Source: a virus. From it: a DNA stretch of 20,029 nucleotides. Shown one piece after another: positions 7,687-14,948 of this stretch (position 1 is the stretch's first letter; each line of letters opens with the position of its first letter). Below the pieces are notes generated by a model, which worked only from the letters and a program-made list of their open reading frames with translations, was not told the origin of the DNA and searched no databases. The position numbers and the translations under genes were made by a program. The stretch spans positions 1-20,029 of the IMG/VR virus record IMGVR_UViG_3300034073_000061. One strand, 5' to 3'.

Positions 7687-9737
7687 TATACTAAACTAGG
7701 TTTTCCTTTACTATTAAGTGCTTGGTTCATAATATTAACAATAGTTGCTCTATTATCTAATAATAATTCTTTAACACCTTTAACATCAGTTGCAACAATC
7801 GTAAAGTTGAAGCTATTCGCTTTAGACTGCAAGTCTTGGTTCGGAACAATAGTACCATCGGAATTTGGTATAAACAGCTCTCTACCACGCTCTCCTACAG
7901 TATAAGGCGTACCTGCATTAACAGCACCACCCTCTGCCATAAAGAATGAACCAAAATCAAAGGAACTAAATATAGAACCCAAATCAAATCCACCACCCCC
8001 ACCACCACCAAATATATTGCCCATACTTCCAACAATATCACCTAGTGAACCACCTATTGAACTGAATATATCTCCAACACTAGAACTTAATGATGATAAA
8101 ATATCACCTATACTGCTTCCTATATTATTAAATATGTCATTAGTATAAGAACCTATGTTAGTAAATATATCTGATACTGATGTTAAAATAGTATCAAATG
8201 AGGTTTTTAATTTAGTCCATAATTCATCAATTATATTTGATAATTGTTTTCTAGCCATTTCTTCTGGACTGGCTACTGTACCTTTTCCTTCTAACTTTGA
8301 TTGTTTTTCTAATTCTGCTGTTCTTGCCTTATCAATAGCTAATCTTTTTAATCCTAATAAAACTGCTATTTCATCTAAAGCTAATAAAGCAATTTTAGCT
8401 AATTGTTCTTCTATTAAACCTGCAATAATTTTTACTAATAAATTTCTAGCTATATCTGCAAATGATGCTTGTAAAGATTTACCAAGAACTATTGATTCAG
8501 CGATTGCTTTTGAAACATCTTTTATTCCACTAACCATTCCTTGTGCAATTACAGAATAAATTTCTTTAAATTGAGCTTTTAAATCAAAAGCGGCAACTTG
8601 TAATGCTTGAACTGTTTTTTGTGTAGCAGATAATTCTACTGGTGTTCTTGTTTCTTGCTCTAATACTGCTGTAGTTTTTGGTGGTATAACTTCAAGCTGT
8701 ATTGGTTTTCCAAAAATGAACTCTTTTAATTCTTTATATTTTTTTCTAACATCATCTAAAAATCCTGCCATTTTTTCAAACGCTTTATTTAAATATTTAT
8801 TAATATTATCTGCGACTGCTTTAATGGGAATAAATAAATCAGATATAATTTCTGAAAATAAACGAATTAATGGATTAATAGTTTCTAATGCTAAAATAAA
8901 ACCTTGTAATATATTTCTAACAAATAAAGTTATAATATCTATAATCGGTTGTAATGCTTTTAATAATTCTGTTAATTGATCTACAAAACCAGTTAATTCT
9001 TTTTGGTCACCAATTTGAAATAAACCTGCTTGGAAAGTTTCAAATAATCTTTTAAAAGATACATTTAGATCATCAACTGGTTTAACAGAATTGTTTGCTC
9101 TTTTTTCTAATCCTATTAATAAGTTATCTAATATTAATTGTGAACCTTCGGCAGTATTAGATAATCTTACTAATGCTTTTTCATCTAATCCTAATTCTTC
9201 TCGTAATATTTGAAATGCTGGAATACCATTGGCAACTAATTGATTTAATGATTGTATATTAAAACCACCTTGTGCGCCTCTAGCAAATAATCTAGTTAAA
9301 TCATTTAAAGCATCTACTTTGTTAGTTGCATTACCAGCAGTTTGTGTGAATATTTTTAAAAGTCTATCAGTGGGTGCTACGCCATTTTGGCTTAATGTTA
9401 AAAATGTTCTACCTAATTCTTGAATACTAAATTGTGTTTTACTTGCAAACTGTGCTAAGGCATTAAAAGTTTCAGTTCCTTTTTCTACAGAACCAACAGC
9501 ATTTATAATGTTTCCTCTTAGTTCTTGAAATGTTTTTGTGACATCTATGATTTGTTTGCCTAATGATACTAGACCAACAGTAGCAAATCCTAATACTGCA
9601 TTTTTAAGTGTGAAAAAACTTTGTTGTGTATTATCGGTTTCTTTACTTACGCCTTTTAAACTATTCTTAACATCATTAAGTGCTTTTGTGGCATTATCTA
9701 TTGCGGAGATTGTTATTTTTACTTGCTGATCTGCCAT
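7686..9737 (-). CDS. Tape measure protein
   Basis: The 683-aa protein starts MADQQVKITISAIDNATKAL, typical of tape measure N-termini, followed by a helical tape-measure core (residues about 50-250, including QFSIQELGRTFLTLSQNGVA). Hydrophobic segments occur near 260-310. A long amphipathic helical region follows, then five 11-residue repeats at 521-575 and a seven-glycine run. The C-terminal tag AEGGAVNAGTPYTVGERGRE is the conserved end of lambda H-like tape measures. At about 1.5 angstrom per residue (general rule) it would set a tail of roughly 100 nm. There is no ribosome binding site at its ATG; the frameshifted chaperone product reads through this start, so its translation is probably coupled. 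Confidence 0.92.
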   Translation of the reverse strand: MADQQVKITISAIDNATKALNDVKNSLKGVSKETDNTQQSFFTLKNAVLGFATVGLVSLGKQIIDVTKTFQELRGNIINAVGSVEKGTETFNALAQFASKTQFSIQELGRTFLTLSQNGVAPTDRLLKIFTQTAGNATNKVDALNDLTRLFARGAQGGFNIQSLNQLVANGIPAFQILREELGLDEKALVRLSNTAEGSQLILDNLLIGLEKRANNSVKPVDDLNVSFKRLFETFQAGLFQIGDQKELTGFVDQLTELLKALQPIIDIITLFVRNILQGFILALETINPLIRLFSEIISDLFIPIKAVADNINKYLNKAFEKMAGFLDDVRKKYKELKEFIFGKPIQLEVIPPKTTAVLEQETRTPVELSATQKTVQALQVAAFDLKAQFKEIYSVIAQGMVSGIKDVSKAIAESIVLGKSLQASFADIARNLLVKIIAGLIEEQLAKIALLALDEIAVLLGLKRLAIDKARTAELEKQSKLEGKGTVASPEEMARKQLSNIIDELWTKLKTSFDTILTSVSDIFTNIGSYTNDIFNNIGSSIGDILSSLSSSVGDIFSSIGGSLGDIVGSMGNIFGGGGGGGFDLGSIFSSFDFGSFFMAEGGAVNAGTPYTVGERGRELFIPNSDGTIVPNQDLQSKANSFNFTIVATDVKGVKELLLDNRATIVNIMNQALNSKGKPSLV
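8013..8177 (-). repeat. Five tandem 11-residue repeats in the tape measure protein
   Basis: Residues 521-575 divide evenly into VSDIFTNIGSY, TNDIFNNIGSS, IGDILSSLSSS, VGDIFSSIGGS and LGDIVGSMGNI. Asp at position 3 and Ile at position 4 are invariant, position 5 is hydrophobic (Phe, Leu or Val), and positions 8-11 are mostly small residues. The DNA unit is 33 nt, five units in 165 nt. The run is followed by a Phe and seven glycines. Eleven-residue periodicity suits an extended right-handed helical bundle within the tail lumen. Confidence 0.9.
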
Positions 9738-10217
9738 AGTTTAGTTTATCTTTTTCTGCCTTCACTTTAAAATACGCTATCCAATAATAAAATTCTTCCT
9801 CAGTTAGAGAAAGCATTTCTTCCATACTTTTTTTTAATTCGTGACCAAGAGCAAGTATGGTGTAAAGCTCTTTGTCAAATCTTACTTTTTTTCGGTATCT
9901 TCGTAAGAAGCACTATTCAACATTTCTGTTGCGACTCTAGCTATAACATTTGCGTCAGCATTATTCAATAATGTTAGCTTGTCATCTAGCTTAAATATTT
10001 TATTTCCTTCAGAGTCTTTTGCTTTTAAAACGATTGCATCTACTAATACTCCTAGATCATCATTCTTAGCACCTTTAAATAGGTTCCTTTTTTCACCAAG
10101 TGTAAATGGTGAACAATAAATTACTAAAGGTTTGCCTTCCTCGCCCCATTCAGCTACCTCAATCTTTTTAATTCCTAAAGATTCAAACTGTGCCTTCACT
10201 CTATCTATTACTGCCAT
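9694..10217 (-). CDS. Frameshifted tail assembly chaperone (G-T fusion), -1 at AAAAAAG
   Basis: The 0-frame chaperone gene ends in GAA AAA AAG TAA. Slipping back one base at A AAA AAG (9885-9891) opens a second frame through to a TAA at 9694-9696, adding 63 codons and giving a 174-aa product. The extension begins VRFDKELYTILALGHELKKS, contains SLTEEEFYYWIAYFKVKAEK, and runs 44 nt into the tape measure gene. The LTEEEFYYWIAYF pattern is typical of T-domains in siphovirus chaperones, which bind the tape measure while the shorter G form coats tail tube subunits. The extension has no start of its own and fills the otherwise empty 144 nt between the two genes. The call rests on sequence and family knowledge; frameshift rate is not known. 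Confidence 0.88.
9847..9891 (-). promoter_or_regulatory. Programmed -1 frameshift signal: slippery heptamer plus stem-loop
   Basis: The heptamer A AAA AAG lies at 9885-9891, in the correct phase directly before the TAA stop. Twelve bases downstream a 6-bp perfect stem can form, AAGAGC (9867-9872) with GCTCTT (9847-9852), around a 14-base loop. A spacer of 12 is slightly long for a bacterial stimulator and the stem is short, so the heptamer is the stronger part of the evidence. Confidence 0.8.
9882..10217 (-). CDS. Tail assembly chaperone, short form (G-like)
   Basis: The 111-aa product starts MAVIDRVKAQFESLGIKKIE, includes EEGKPLVIYCSPFTLGEKRN, and ends EDTEKK. It is the unshifted form of the tail chaperone pair and lies between the tail tube and tape measure genes, the fixed place for this family. 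Size and acidic, helical C-terminal half (DANVIARVATEMLNSASYED) agree with G-type chaperones that keep tail tube subunits competent for assembly. A GGAAG ribosome binding site precedes the ATG. Most ribosomes should stop at the TAA at 9882-9884. Confidence 0.85.
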   Translation of the reverse strand: MAVIDRVKAQFESLGIKKIEVAEWGEEGKPLVIYCSPFTLGEKRNLFKGAKNDDLGVLVDAIVLKAKDSEGNKIFKLDDKLTLLNNADANVIARVATEMLNSASYEDTEKK

Positions 10218-10241
10218 ATATCTTCCTTTTCTAATTAATTA

Positions 10242-10631
10242 TTAATTTGCTGTTCCAATAGTTACTGCACCAGTACCTTGGAAAGTAATTTCTGCTTCAA
10301 CCATTCCATCAAAAGATGCACTTACATTATATCCAGTTACGATTGCATCAACAGCATAAAATTTGTCGCCAGCAGAATTACCTTCTGGGAATAAATTCAA
10401 TGTGATTGATGAACCAACTGTGCATAATAATTGACCAGCATCAGCTTCGTCAAAAAATACACTTGCTGAACCTGAACTAGCTTTTAAACCAGCTTTATAA
10501 GTTCTTACAGAATCACCCATTGAAGTATCTTCAATAGTATCTGATGTTTGTTCAAGCGTATAACTTCTTAATTCACCTAAAACAGTAGAACCAATTTTAA
10601 TTGTTCCTTCTGAACCAGTATGAGTTGCCAT
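10242..10631 (-). CDS. Major tail tube protein
   Basis: The 129-aa protein starts MATHTGSEGTIKIGSTVLGE and continues with LRSYTLEQTSDTIEDTSMGD, the standard opening of siphovirus tail tube proteins of the TP901-1/HK97 type. Alternating beta strands follow (SGSASVFFDEADAGQLL, SITLNLFPEGN), ending in EAEITFQGTG. It would form stacked hexamer rings around the tape measure. A strong AAGGAGAA ribosome binding site precedes the ATG, as expected for a highly expressed virion protein. It lies between the tail terminator and chaperone genes. Confidence 0.9.
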   Translation of the reverse strand: MATHTGSEGTIKIGSTVLGELRSYTLEQTSDTIEDTSMGDSVRTYKAGLKASSGSASVFFDEADAGQLLCTVGSSITLNLFPEGNSAGDKFYAVDAIVTGYNVSASFDGMVEAEITFQGTGAVTIGTAN

Positions 10632-10654
10632 TTTGTTCTCCTTGTTTGTTTATA

Positions 10655-11095
10655 TTAAGGTGTGCCAGATGTGTATTGGTACATAACTCGCACCACCATT
10701 CTGATACCACCTATTGGAAATAAAACTCCCTCATCAGTAGATACTTCTACTATTTGAGTTTGTTTAGCATATCCACCTCGTGTTCTATCAGAATCTAGTC
10801 TAGTTTCAATCGTAGAAATTAATTCATTTCTTTTTGTGTCAATATTTGTTGGTGTTCCTTTGACAAAACCAATAATTACATAATCAACAGTTGCTTGTCT
10901 TGTAATTGTGCTTGATGTCATTGTTTCATCTGATCTTATTTCATTACCAGTTTGAATAAAACAAGCTGGATATTGTTGTTCAGATAATTCATCAACATTA
11001 AATGGTTCTCTAGTAATCTTTTTAATTGTGATTGGTGATGTGCCAGTAGAAATTGTGGTTATTATATTACTAGCTATATTTTCTCTTTTACTCAT
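10655..11095 (-). CDS. Tail terminator protein (gpU/gp17-like)
   Basis: The 146-aa protein starts MSKRENIASNIITTISTGTS. It contains VDELSEQQYPACFIQTGNEI, the strand TRQATVDYVIIGFVKG, a helix NIDTKRNELISTIETRLDSD, and a final strand block GGIRMVVRVMYQYTSGTP. This alternating alpha/beta order and length match tail terminators, which cap the tail tube and join it to the head. Its ATG overlaps the stop of the upstream gpG-like gene by 4 nt, and it directly precedes the tail tube gene. Assignment is by pattern and position. Confidence 0.78.
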   Translation of the reverse strand: MSKRENIASNIITTISTGTSPITIKKITREPFNVDELSEQQYPACFIQTGNEIRSDETMTSSTITRQATVDYVIIGFVKGTPTNIDTKRNELISTIETRLDSDRTRGGYAKQTQIVEVSTDEGVLFPIGGIRMVVRVMYQYTSGTP

Positions 11096-11526
11096 AATTT
11101 ACTTAATTTGTTATATTCTTCCATAAATTTGTTTTTTAGTAATGGTGCTTCAGCATCACCTATTGCAAAGAATTTCCTTTTTCTTTGATTGCCCATAGCT
11201 TTTAATCCTTCTCTAATTGATGAGAAATAAACTTGTGCATAGCTAGGAGTAGATTTTTGTGTCATATTAGATAACATTTTACCAGAAAAGAATAAATCTG
11301 GTTTTAATGGTAATTGTTTTTCTTGTCTAATTTTTCTATATTCAGGAGTATATTTAGCAAAATCCATACCACTAAAATCTTTTCCTTTTGCTGTTCTTCG
11401 TTTAATTAAAAACATTAAAAATTCAGCAGTTCTGCCTAAAGATTTTTTAACTATTAATGGTTGTTCTCTTACTTGTTTTTCAAAGTTATTTACGACTTGA
11501 AGAATATTACTTTCAATAGTAATCAT
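11092..11526 (-). CDS. Phage virion morphogenesis protein (gpG-like, tail completion)
   Basis: The 144-aa protein has an N-terminal helix VVNNFEKQVREQPLIVKKSL, then FLIKRRTAKGKDFSGMDFAK and YTPEYRKIRQEKQLPLKPDL, a hallmark of the Mu gpG-type virion morphogenesis family (PF05069-like). The segment FFSGKMLSNMTQKS and the basic NQRKRKFFAIGDAEAP stretch are also typical, as is the C-terminal helix. Members act at the neck during head-tail joining. It overlaps both neighbours by 4 nt. The family call is confident; the exact step is inferred. Confidence 0.82.
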   Translation of the reverse strand: MITIESNILQVVNNFEKQVREQPLIVKKSLGRTAEFLMFLIKRRTAKGKDFSGMDFAKYTPEYRKIRQEKQLPLKPDLFFSGKMLSNMTQKSTPSYAQVYFSSIREGLKAMGNQRKRKFFAIGDAEAPLLKNKFMEEYNKLSKL

Positions 11527-11987
11527 CTTATAAGTTTAAGTCTATGATAAGGTGCTTTTTCTGCATCAGCAATCGTATTAGAATCATCAGCATCATATTC
11601 AACACCATCTCTTAAAATAGACTCCATTTCATCTGAATACATTTGTTGATAATGTTTCATCATAACTTGAAATCTATCAGGATTATCATTTGAATTAAAT
11701 TTAGTAAGTTGTGGACACGCATAATAACCTATTACTCTATAAACACTTGCTCTTTTAAATTGTGCATCTGTTAATAGTGTTGCGTCCATTTCAGTTGTAT
11801 TTAATATTGCTATATCTCTATAAACTTCCTTAGAATAAACTGGAAACCATTTAATTCTTAATTCTCTCTCAATATCTGCTCTTGCTTGTGCGTGGTAATC
11901 ATTTGGAGAAGTAAAGTTAGCTATTCCAAAAGTTAAAATATCTGGTTGGTAAAATGTTAAATCTGTATCAGTAGAGAAATTAGCCAT
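11523..11987 (-). CDS. Probable head-tail connector / adaptor
   Basis: The 154-aa protein starts MANFSTDTDLTFYQPDILTF and contains ARADIERELRIKWFPVYSKE, TLLTDAQFKRASVYRVIGYY, and a helix QVMMKHYQQMYSDEMESILR. Helical bundles of this type and length, located immediately after the capsid genes, form the adaptor ring between portal and tail. It has a good AAGGA ribosome binding site. No strictly diagnostic motif is visible, so the connector call rests on position, size and helical profile. Confidence 0.7.
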   Translation of the reverse strand: MANFSTDTDLTFYQPDILTFGIANFTSPNDYHAQARADIERELRIKWFPVYSKEVYRDIAILNTTEMDATLLTDAQFKRASVYRVIGYYACPQLTKFNSNDNPDRFQVMMKHYQQMYSDEMESILRDGVEYDADDSNTIADAEKAPYHRLKLIR

Positions 11988-11989
11988 AG

Positions 11990-12190
11990 TTAGTCCTTTA
12001 TAATATATTTTCTTCTTAATGTTCTAGGAGAAATAGATGCAAATATTTCTGCTTCTGTTCTCTCTAGGTCTTTATCAAATCCATAATGTGTAGTTGATGT
12101 GTGTTTAAACCTATCTACTAACACATAACGATAAACATAATCCTTATTCTTAAAATGAAGAATTGTTTTTGGATTGTCTATCTGTTTCAT
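11990..12190 (-). CDS. 66-aa unknown protein between capsid and connector genes
   Basis: The basic protein starts MKQIDNPKTILHFKNKDYVY. It has alternating aromatic and charged residues (YVYRYVLVDRFKHTSTTHYG) and a C-terminal helix with SISPRTLRRKYIIKD. It lies between the GC-rich hairpin and the connector gene and has no clear ribosome binding site; the hairpin ends about 8 nt before its ATG. It could be a small virion or neck protein, or an unknown accessory protein. I do not recognise the family. The reading frame keeps the codon pattern of its neighbours. Confidence 0.6.
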   Translation of the reverse strand: MKQIDNPKTILHFKNKDYVYRYVLVDRFKHTSTTHYGFDKDLERTEAEIFASISPRTLRRKYIIKD

Positions 12191-12198
12191 AATTAAAT

Positions 12199-12220
12199 GG
12201 TGGGGCTTTTACACCCCACC
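12199..12220 (-). terminator. GC-rich hairpin after the major capsid gene
   Basis: A perfect 7-bp stem, GGTGGGG with CCCCACC, encloses an 8-base loop (TGTAAAAG on the minus strand). It begins 11 nt after the capsid stop codon. In such AT-rich DNA this run of G and C is conspicuous. The following bases (ATTTAATT) are a weak U-tract, so partial termination or protection of the capsid mRNA end is more likely than a full stop. It also lies where the next gene's ribosome binding site would be. Confidence 0.55.
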
Positions 12221-12231
12221 GATTATCTTAA

Positions 12232-13080
12232 TTAGATAGTAGTATCAGTTATTACTGCACAACCATAAGATTCTTTAACTGCACCTTTACCATAAGTGAT
12301 AGAAGCTACAATTTCAGTTGCTCTTAGAGAAGCATCTCTTTGAGTTTCAACTTTGAAATCTTCTTTAAGTGCTAAACCTAATGAAGCTGGGTGAAATACT
12401 GCACCATAAGCATCATCATTAGCATCTGGAGTAATATTTGCGTTTTCAAATATTTGAACACCAGCTACAGTTCCAATGAAACCATCTCTTAATGCTTGGT
12501 TTCCAATGTCAGAAAGTGCATTAGCTGAAGTGTTATAACCAGCTTGAGTTAATGTTTTCTTTAAATTGTAAACTGCTCTTGGGTGGAATACTCCATAAAG
12601 TGGAGCTGGAACATTTAACATTCTTAATTTAGCAACTGCTTTAAAAATTAAGTCTGCGTCAAGTTCTGCCGCCGCCGCACCTACTTCGTTTGTTGTAAAT
12701 GATACAAACAATCCAGCTAAATCAGTATCAACTTTTTTAGCGATTGCGTTACCAAATAATACACCAATGTCAGCACCAACATTTCTAGATGCAGAATCTC
12801 TGCCTAGGTCTGTAAGTGTAGTCATCACGCCAACTTCCGATGCTGTGATAGTAGCTTCAGTTGGGTTAATTGCTGTATTAGTTAAATCAGTAGCTTCATT
12901 AACAGCAGAAGCAGATACAGTAGGATATACTGGTACTGATATTGTTTTTCCTGATCCAGTAATTGGATAAGTTGTTACAAGAGGTCTCATTACAGATGTT
13001 TCTTGAAATGTAAAGATTGCTTCTTGTGTTATATTTTCAAATAGCTCGTCCAGCGTACTTGAAGTTGTTTCGTTTGCCAT
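12232..13080 (-). CDS. Major capsid protein (HK97-fold type)
   Basis: The 282-aa protein starts MANETTSSTLDELFENITQE. It shows the coat-protein pattern: an N-terminal helical arm, a TTYPITGSGKTISVPVYPTV strand-turn block (E-loop-like), EATITASEVGVMTTLTDLGR, a spine helix around NVGADIGVLFGNAIAKKVDT, and a C-terminal beta block with ASITYGKGAVKESYGCAVIT. Position between scaffold and connector genes is standard. At 282 aa without a visible protease gene, it probably assembles on the separate scaffold. No Shine-Dalgarno sequence precedes the ATG; the leader is A-rich, which is unexpected for an abundant protein. Confidence 0.88.
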   Translation of the reverse strand: MANETTSSTLDELFENITQEAIFTFQETSVMRPLVTTYPITGSGKTISVPVYPTVSASAVNEATDLTNTAINPTEATITASEVGVMTTLTDLGRDSASRNVGADIGVLFGNAIAKKVDTDLAGLFVSFTTNEVGAAAAELDADLIFKAVAKLRMLNVPAPLYGVFHPRAVYNLKKTLTQAGYNTSANALSDIGNQALRDGFIGTVAGVQIFENANITPDANDDAYGAVFHPASLGLALKEDFKVETQRDASLRATEIVASITYGKGAVKESYGCAVITDTTI

Positions 13081-13085
13081 AGTTT

Positions 13086-13814
13086 TTAGTTTTGTTTAGT
13101 TGTTAGTTTCATTTTAAATAAACCTTGATCTCTTTGTTTCCTCATTTCAGCATATAATTTTCTGTCATTCGGATTATTCAAATCAAGATCACTCATTTTT
13201 ATAGGTTTGGGTGCTAAACCACCAATCTTACTTTGTGAACCTACTCCACTTTGAGTAGCCATCACATGATGAGGATTGTTTTTTAAATATTCGCTAACCA
13301 ATTCATTTACTGACATTGGTTCGCCTTTATCTGAATATCTAGGAGTTCCATCTTCGTTGATAACTTCAACAGAACCTTGTTCATTTAGTCTAACATTATT
13401 TCTTAGTAGTTGTTTAACTTCTGCTGGTTTAACAGCTTTCATTCCACTAGCTACATTGACTAATGTTTCATCTATACGAATCCTTTTTAATTCAGATTCC
13501 AACGATTGAATTTTTGCATCTTTTTTTGATACTGTTTCTTTTAAAACTTTATCAAACTCGCCACGTTGTTTAGCGATCTCAAGTTCCTTTTCTTTTTTCT
13601 CTTGAATTAGCTTTTTGGCTTCTTCAATGTCTATTCCATCAAGTTTATTAGATACAGTTTTTTTATAACGATCTAATCTTCTTTGAACTATTTGTTCTAA
13701 CTGGTCAGCAGTAAAAACTTTGTTCTCTGTTTCTTGATTTTCAGAAACTTCGTTTCCAGCTTTTTCCTGAGGTGCTGTTTTCTCAACCGAGTCTTTTTTA
13801 ACTTGCTCGTTCAT
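13086..13814 (-). CDS. Capsid scaffolding protein
   Basis: The 242-aa protein is highly charged. Residues 1-35 are acidic and Gln/Glu-rich, residues about 36-115 are a coiled-coil (for example EEAKKLIQEKKEKELEIAKQ), and the C-terminal part has GSVEVINEDGTPRYSDKGEP and an end rich in Lys/Arg. This matches siphovirus scaffolds (gp20/DUF4355-like), whose C-terminal helix binds coat protein. A strong AAGGAGTT ribosome binding site precedes the ATG, and the gene ends 5 nt before the capsid start. The upstream 62-nt gap is AT-rich and could hold a weak promoter, not clearly shown. Confidence 0.85.
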   Translation of the reverse strand: MNEQVKKDSVEKTAPQEKAGNEVSENQETENKVFTADQLEQIVQRRLDRYKKTVSNKLDGIDIEEAKKLIQEKKEKELEIAKQRGEFDKVLKETVSKKDAKIQSLESELKRIRIDETLVNVASGMKAVKPAEVKQLLRNNVRLNEQGSVEVINEDGTPRYSDKGEPMSVNELVSEYLKNNPHHVMATQSGVGSQSKIGGLAPKPIKMSDLDLNNPNDRKLYAEMRKQRDQGLFKMKLTTKQN

Positions 13815-13876
13815 AACTTAACTCCTTCATTATTGTTAAGATTATCAAATATCAATAACTGCGAATAAATGCAAGT

Positions 13877-14824
13877 TTAAAGAGTAGAATTGCCTTCTTC
13901 GTCTACCCAGCTAGGATCTACTGGTTGCCAACTATGCCTACAATTATATCCACCTCTTACAATGAATGGACTTCCTTGATCTCTACCCTGTCCAGTATCA
14001 TTGTTCCAAATATCTATAATTTGTTGTTCTGTATAAACTTTACCTGCGTGTTTTCTGCAAAAATCTCTAGAATCTTTTATGAGAGAACCATAATATAAAT
14101 AGCTACTTAAACCTAATTCGTTTGCTCTATATTTGGCGAATTGTCCATCAAAACCCATAATGCTATCAGTTACTAATAAACTTGCATATTTAGCAAAGCT
14201 GTCACCAGTAGTAGTTCGCCCATAGACTTGCTTTAGTTCGTCTATAGCAGTCGTTACTTCTGCTCCATCAGGGTTATTCGCTATATACTCAACTAACTGT
14301 TGGGCTTTAGCGTTATCAGAATATTGATATATTCCATTTATTTTTTCTCTAATGGTATTAACCATTTCATTAAATGATCTTCCTACTAATGTTGATTGAT
14401 AAACTTCACCAGCTAAAGTGTTGGTTAATTCATTTCCTAAATTTTGAAAATTAGTAAATGCTATTTTCTTTAATTGTTGAATAGTTACTAAATCAGCTTC
14501 GGTTATATTTTTAAATTCTGGTGGAATAGGAAGTTTTCCATAAGTTGCTACTATTGTTGCGGCAATCTTATCATAATCTTTTATTAGAGTATTAACTGGT
14601 GTTAAATAAAATTCTTCAATAGCTTGTTGTAATCTAGGTCTAATTTCTATTGCAAGTCTAGTAGAATATAATTCACCAGTTTTAGTAGGAAGTTCAGAAG
14701 CAATATTAACAACCTCTTGTTCTAGTCTTTGTAATGTTTTGAATAATAGTTCTTTGTGTTGTGATTCTAAATTATCTATTGTGCGTTCTCTTATCGCTTG
14801 TAGTTGTTGTAGAATATCTGCCAT
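13877..14824 (-). CDS. Minor head protein, MuF-like
   Basis: The 315-aa protein has a long helical N-terminal region (MADILQQLQAIRERTIDNLE onward) and ends in a MuF-type C-terminal domain. DSRDFCRKHAGKVYTEQQI occurs at about residues 250-270 and GGYNCRHSWQPVDP near 293-306. The paired Cys/His positions are characteristic of this head morphogenesis domain. MuF-like proteins attach near the portal inside the head and help packaging or ejection. No clear ribosome binding site precedes the ATG, and an AATGTTC repeat sits only 8 nt upstream. The gene is separated from the portal gene by a plus-strand gene, an unusual arrangement. Confidence 0.85.
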   Translation of the reverse strand: MADILQQLQAIRERTIDNLESQHKELLFKTLQRLEQEVVNIASELPTKTGELYSTRLAIEIRPRLQQAIEEFYLTPVNTLIKDYDKIAATIVATYGKLPIPPEFKNITEADLVTIQQLKKIAFTNFQNLGNELTNTLAGEVYQSTLVGRSFNEMVNTIREKINGIYQYSDNAKAQQLVEYIANNPDGAEVTTAIDELKQVYGRTTTGDSFAKYASLLVTDSIMGFDGQFAKYRANELGLSSYLYYGSLIKDSRDFCRKHAGKVYTEQQIIDIWNNDTGQGRDQGSPFIVRGGYNCRHSWQPVDPSWVDEEGNSTL

Positions 14825-14832
14825 GTTTATAC

Positions 14833-14861
14833 AATGTTCACTAAATGTTCCATTAATGTTC
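14833..14861. repeat. Three AATGTTC direct repeats at exact 11-bp spacing
   Basis: Identical AATGTTC copies start at 14833, 14844 and 14855 on the plus strand, so all lie on one face of the helix. The last two are also enclosed by an inverted pair, CACTAA (14839-14844) and TTAGTG (14862-14867). TTCACTAA recurs at 14885-14892. The array lies between the divergent MuF gene and the plus-strand gene, where a regulator could control both. No protein that binds it is known from the window. Confidence 0.75.
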
Positions 14862-14883
14862 TTAGTGTAGAATCTAAAAGTTA

Positions 14884-14912
14884 TTTCACTAATAGCTTTT
14901 AAGAAATAATAT
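14884..14912 (+). promoter_or_regulatory. Possible promoter for the plus-strand 63-aa gene
   Basis: TTTCAC (14884-14889), 17 bases, then TAATAT (14907-14912) make a weak sigma70-like pair on the plus strand. The transcript would start shortly before the AAAGGA ribosome binding site at 14936-14941, 7 nt from the ATG. The gene has no upstream plus-strand neighbour, so some promoter is required here. AT-rich sequence makes this exact assignment uncertain. Confidence 0.4.
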
Positions 14913-14948
14913 ATATTCTAAATATTAACTAAAAAAAAGGATAATAAA

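Noticed and set aside
8155-8559. Plus-strand 134-aa open frame antisense to the tape measure
   Set aside because: No ribosome binding site, and it mirrors the codon pattern of the well-supported minus-strand gene. The same reasoning excludes the plus-strand frames at 2648-2854, 3790-3978, 8716-8979, 9538-9729, 12767-12970, 13276-13509, 15198-15467 and 17297-17500.
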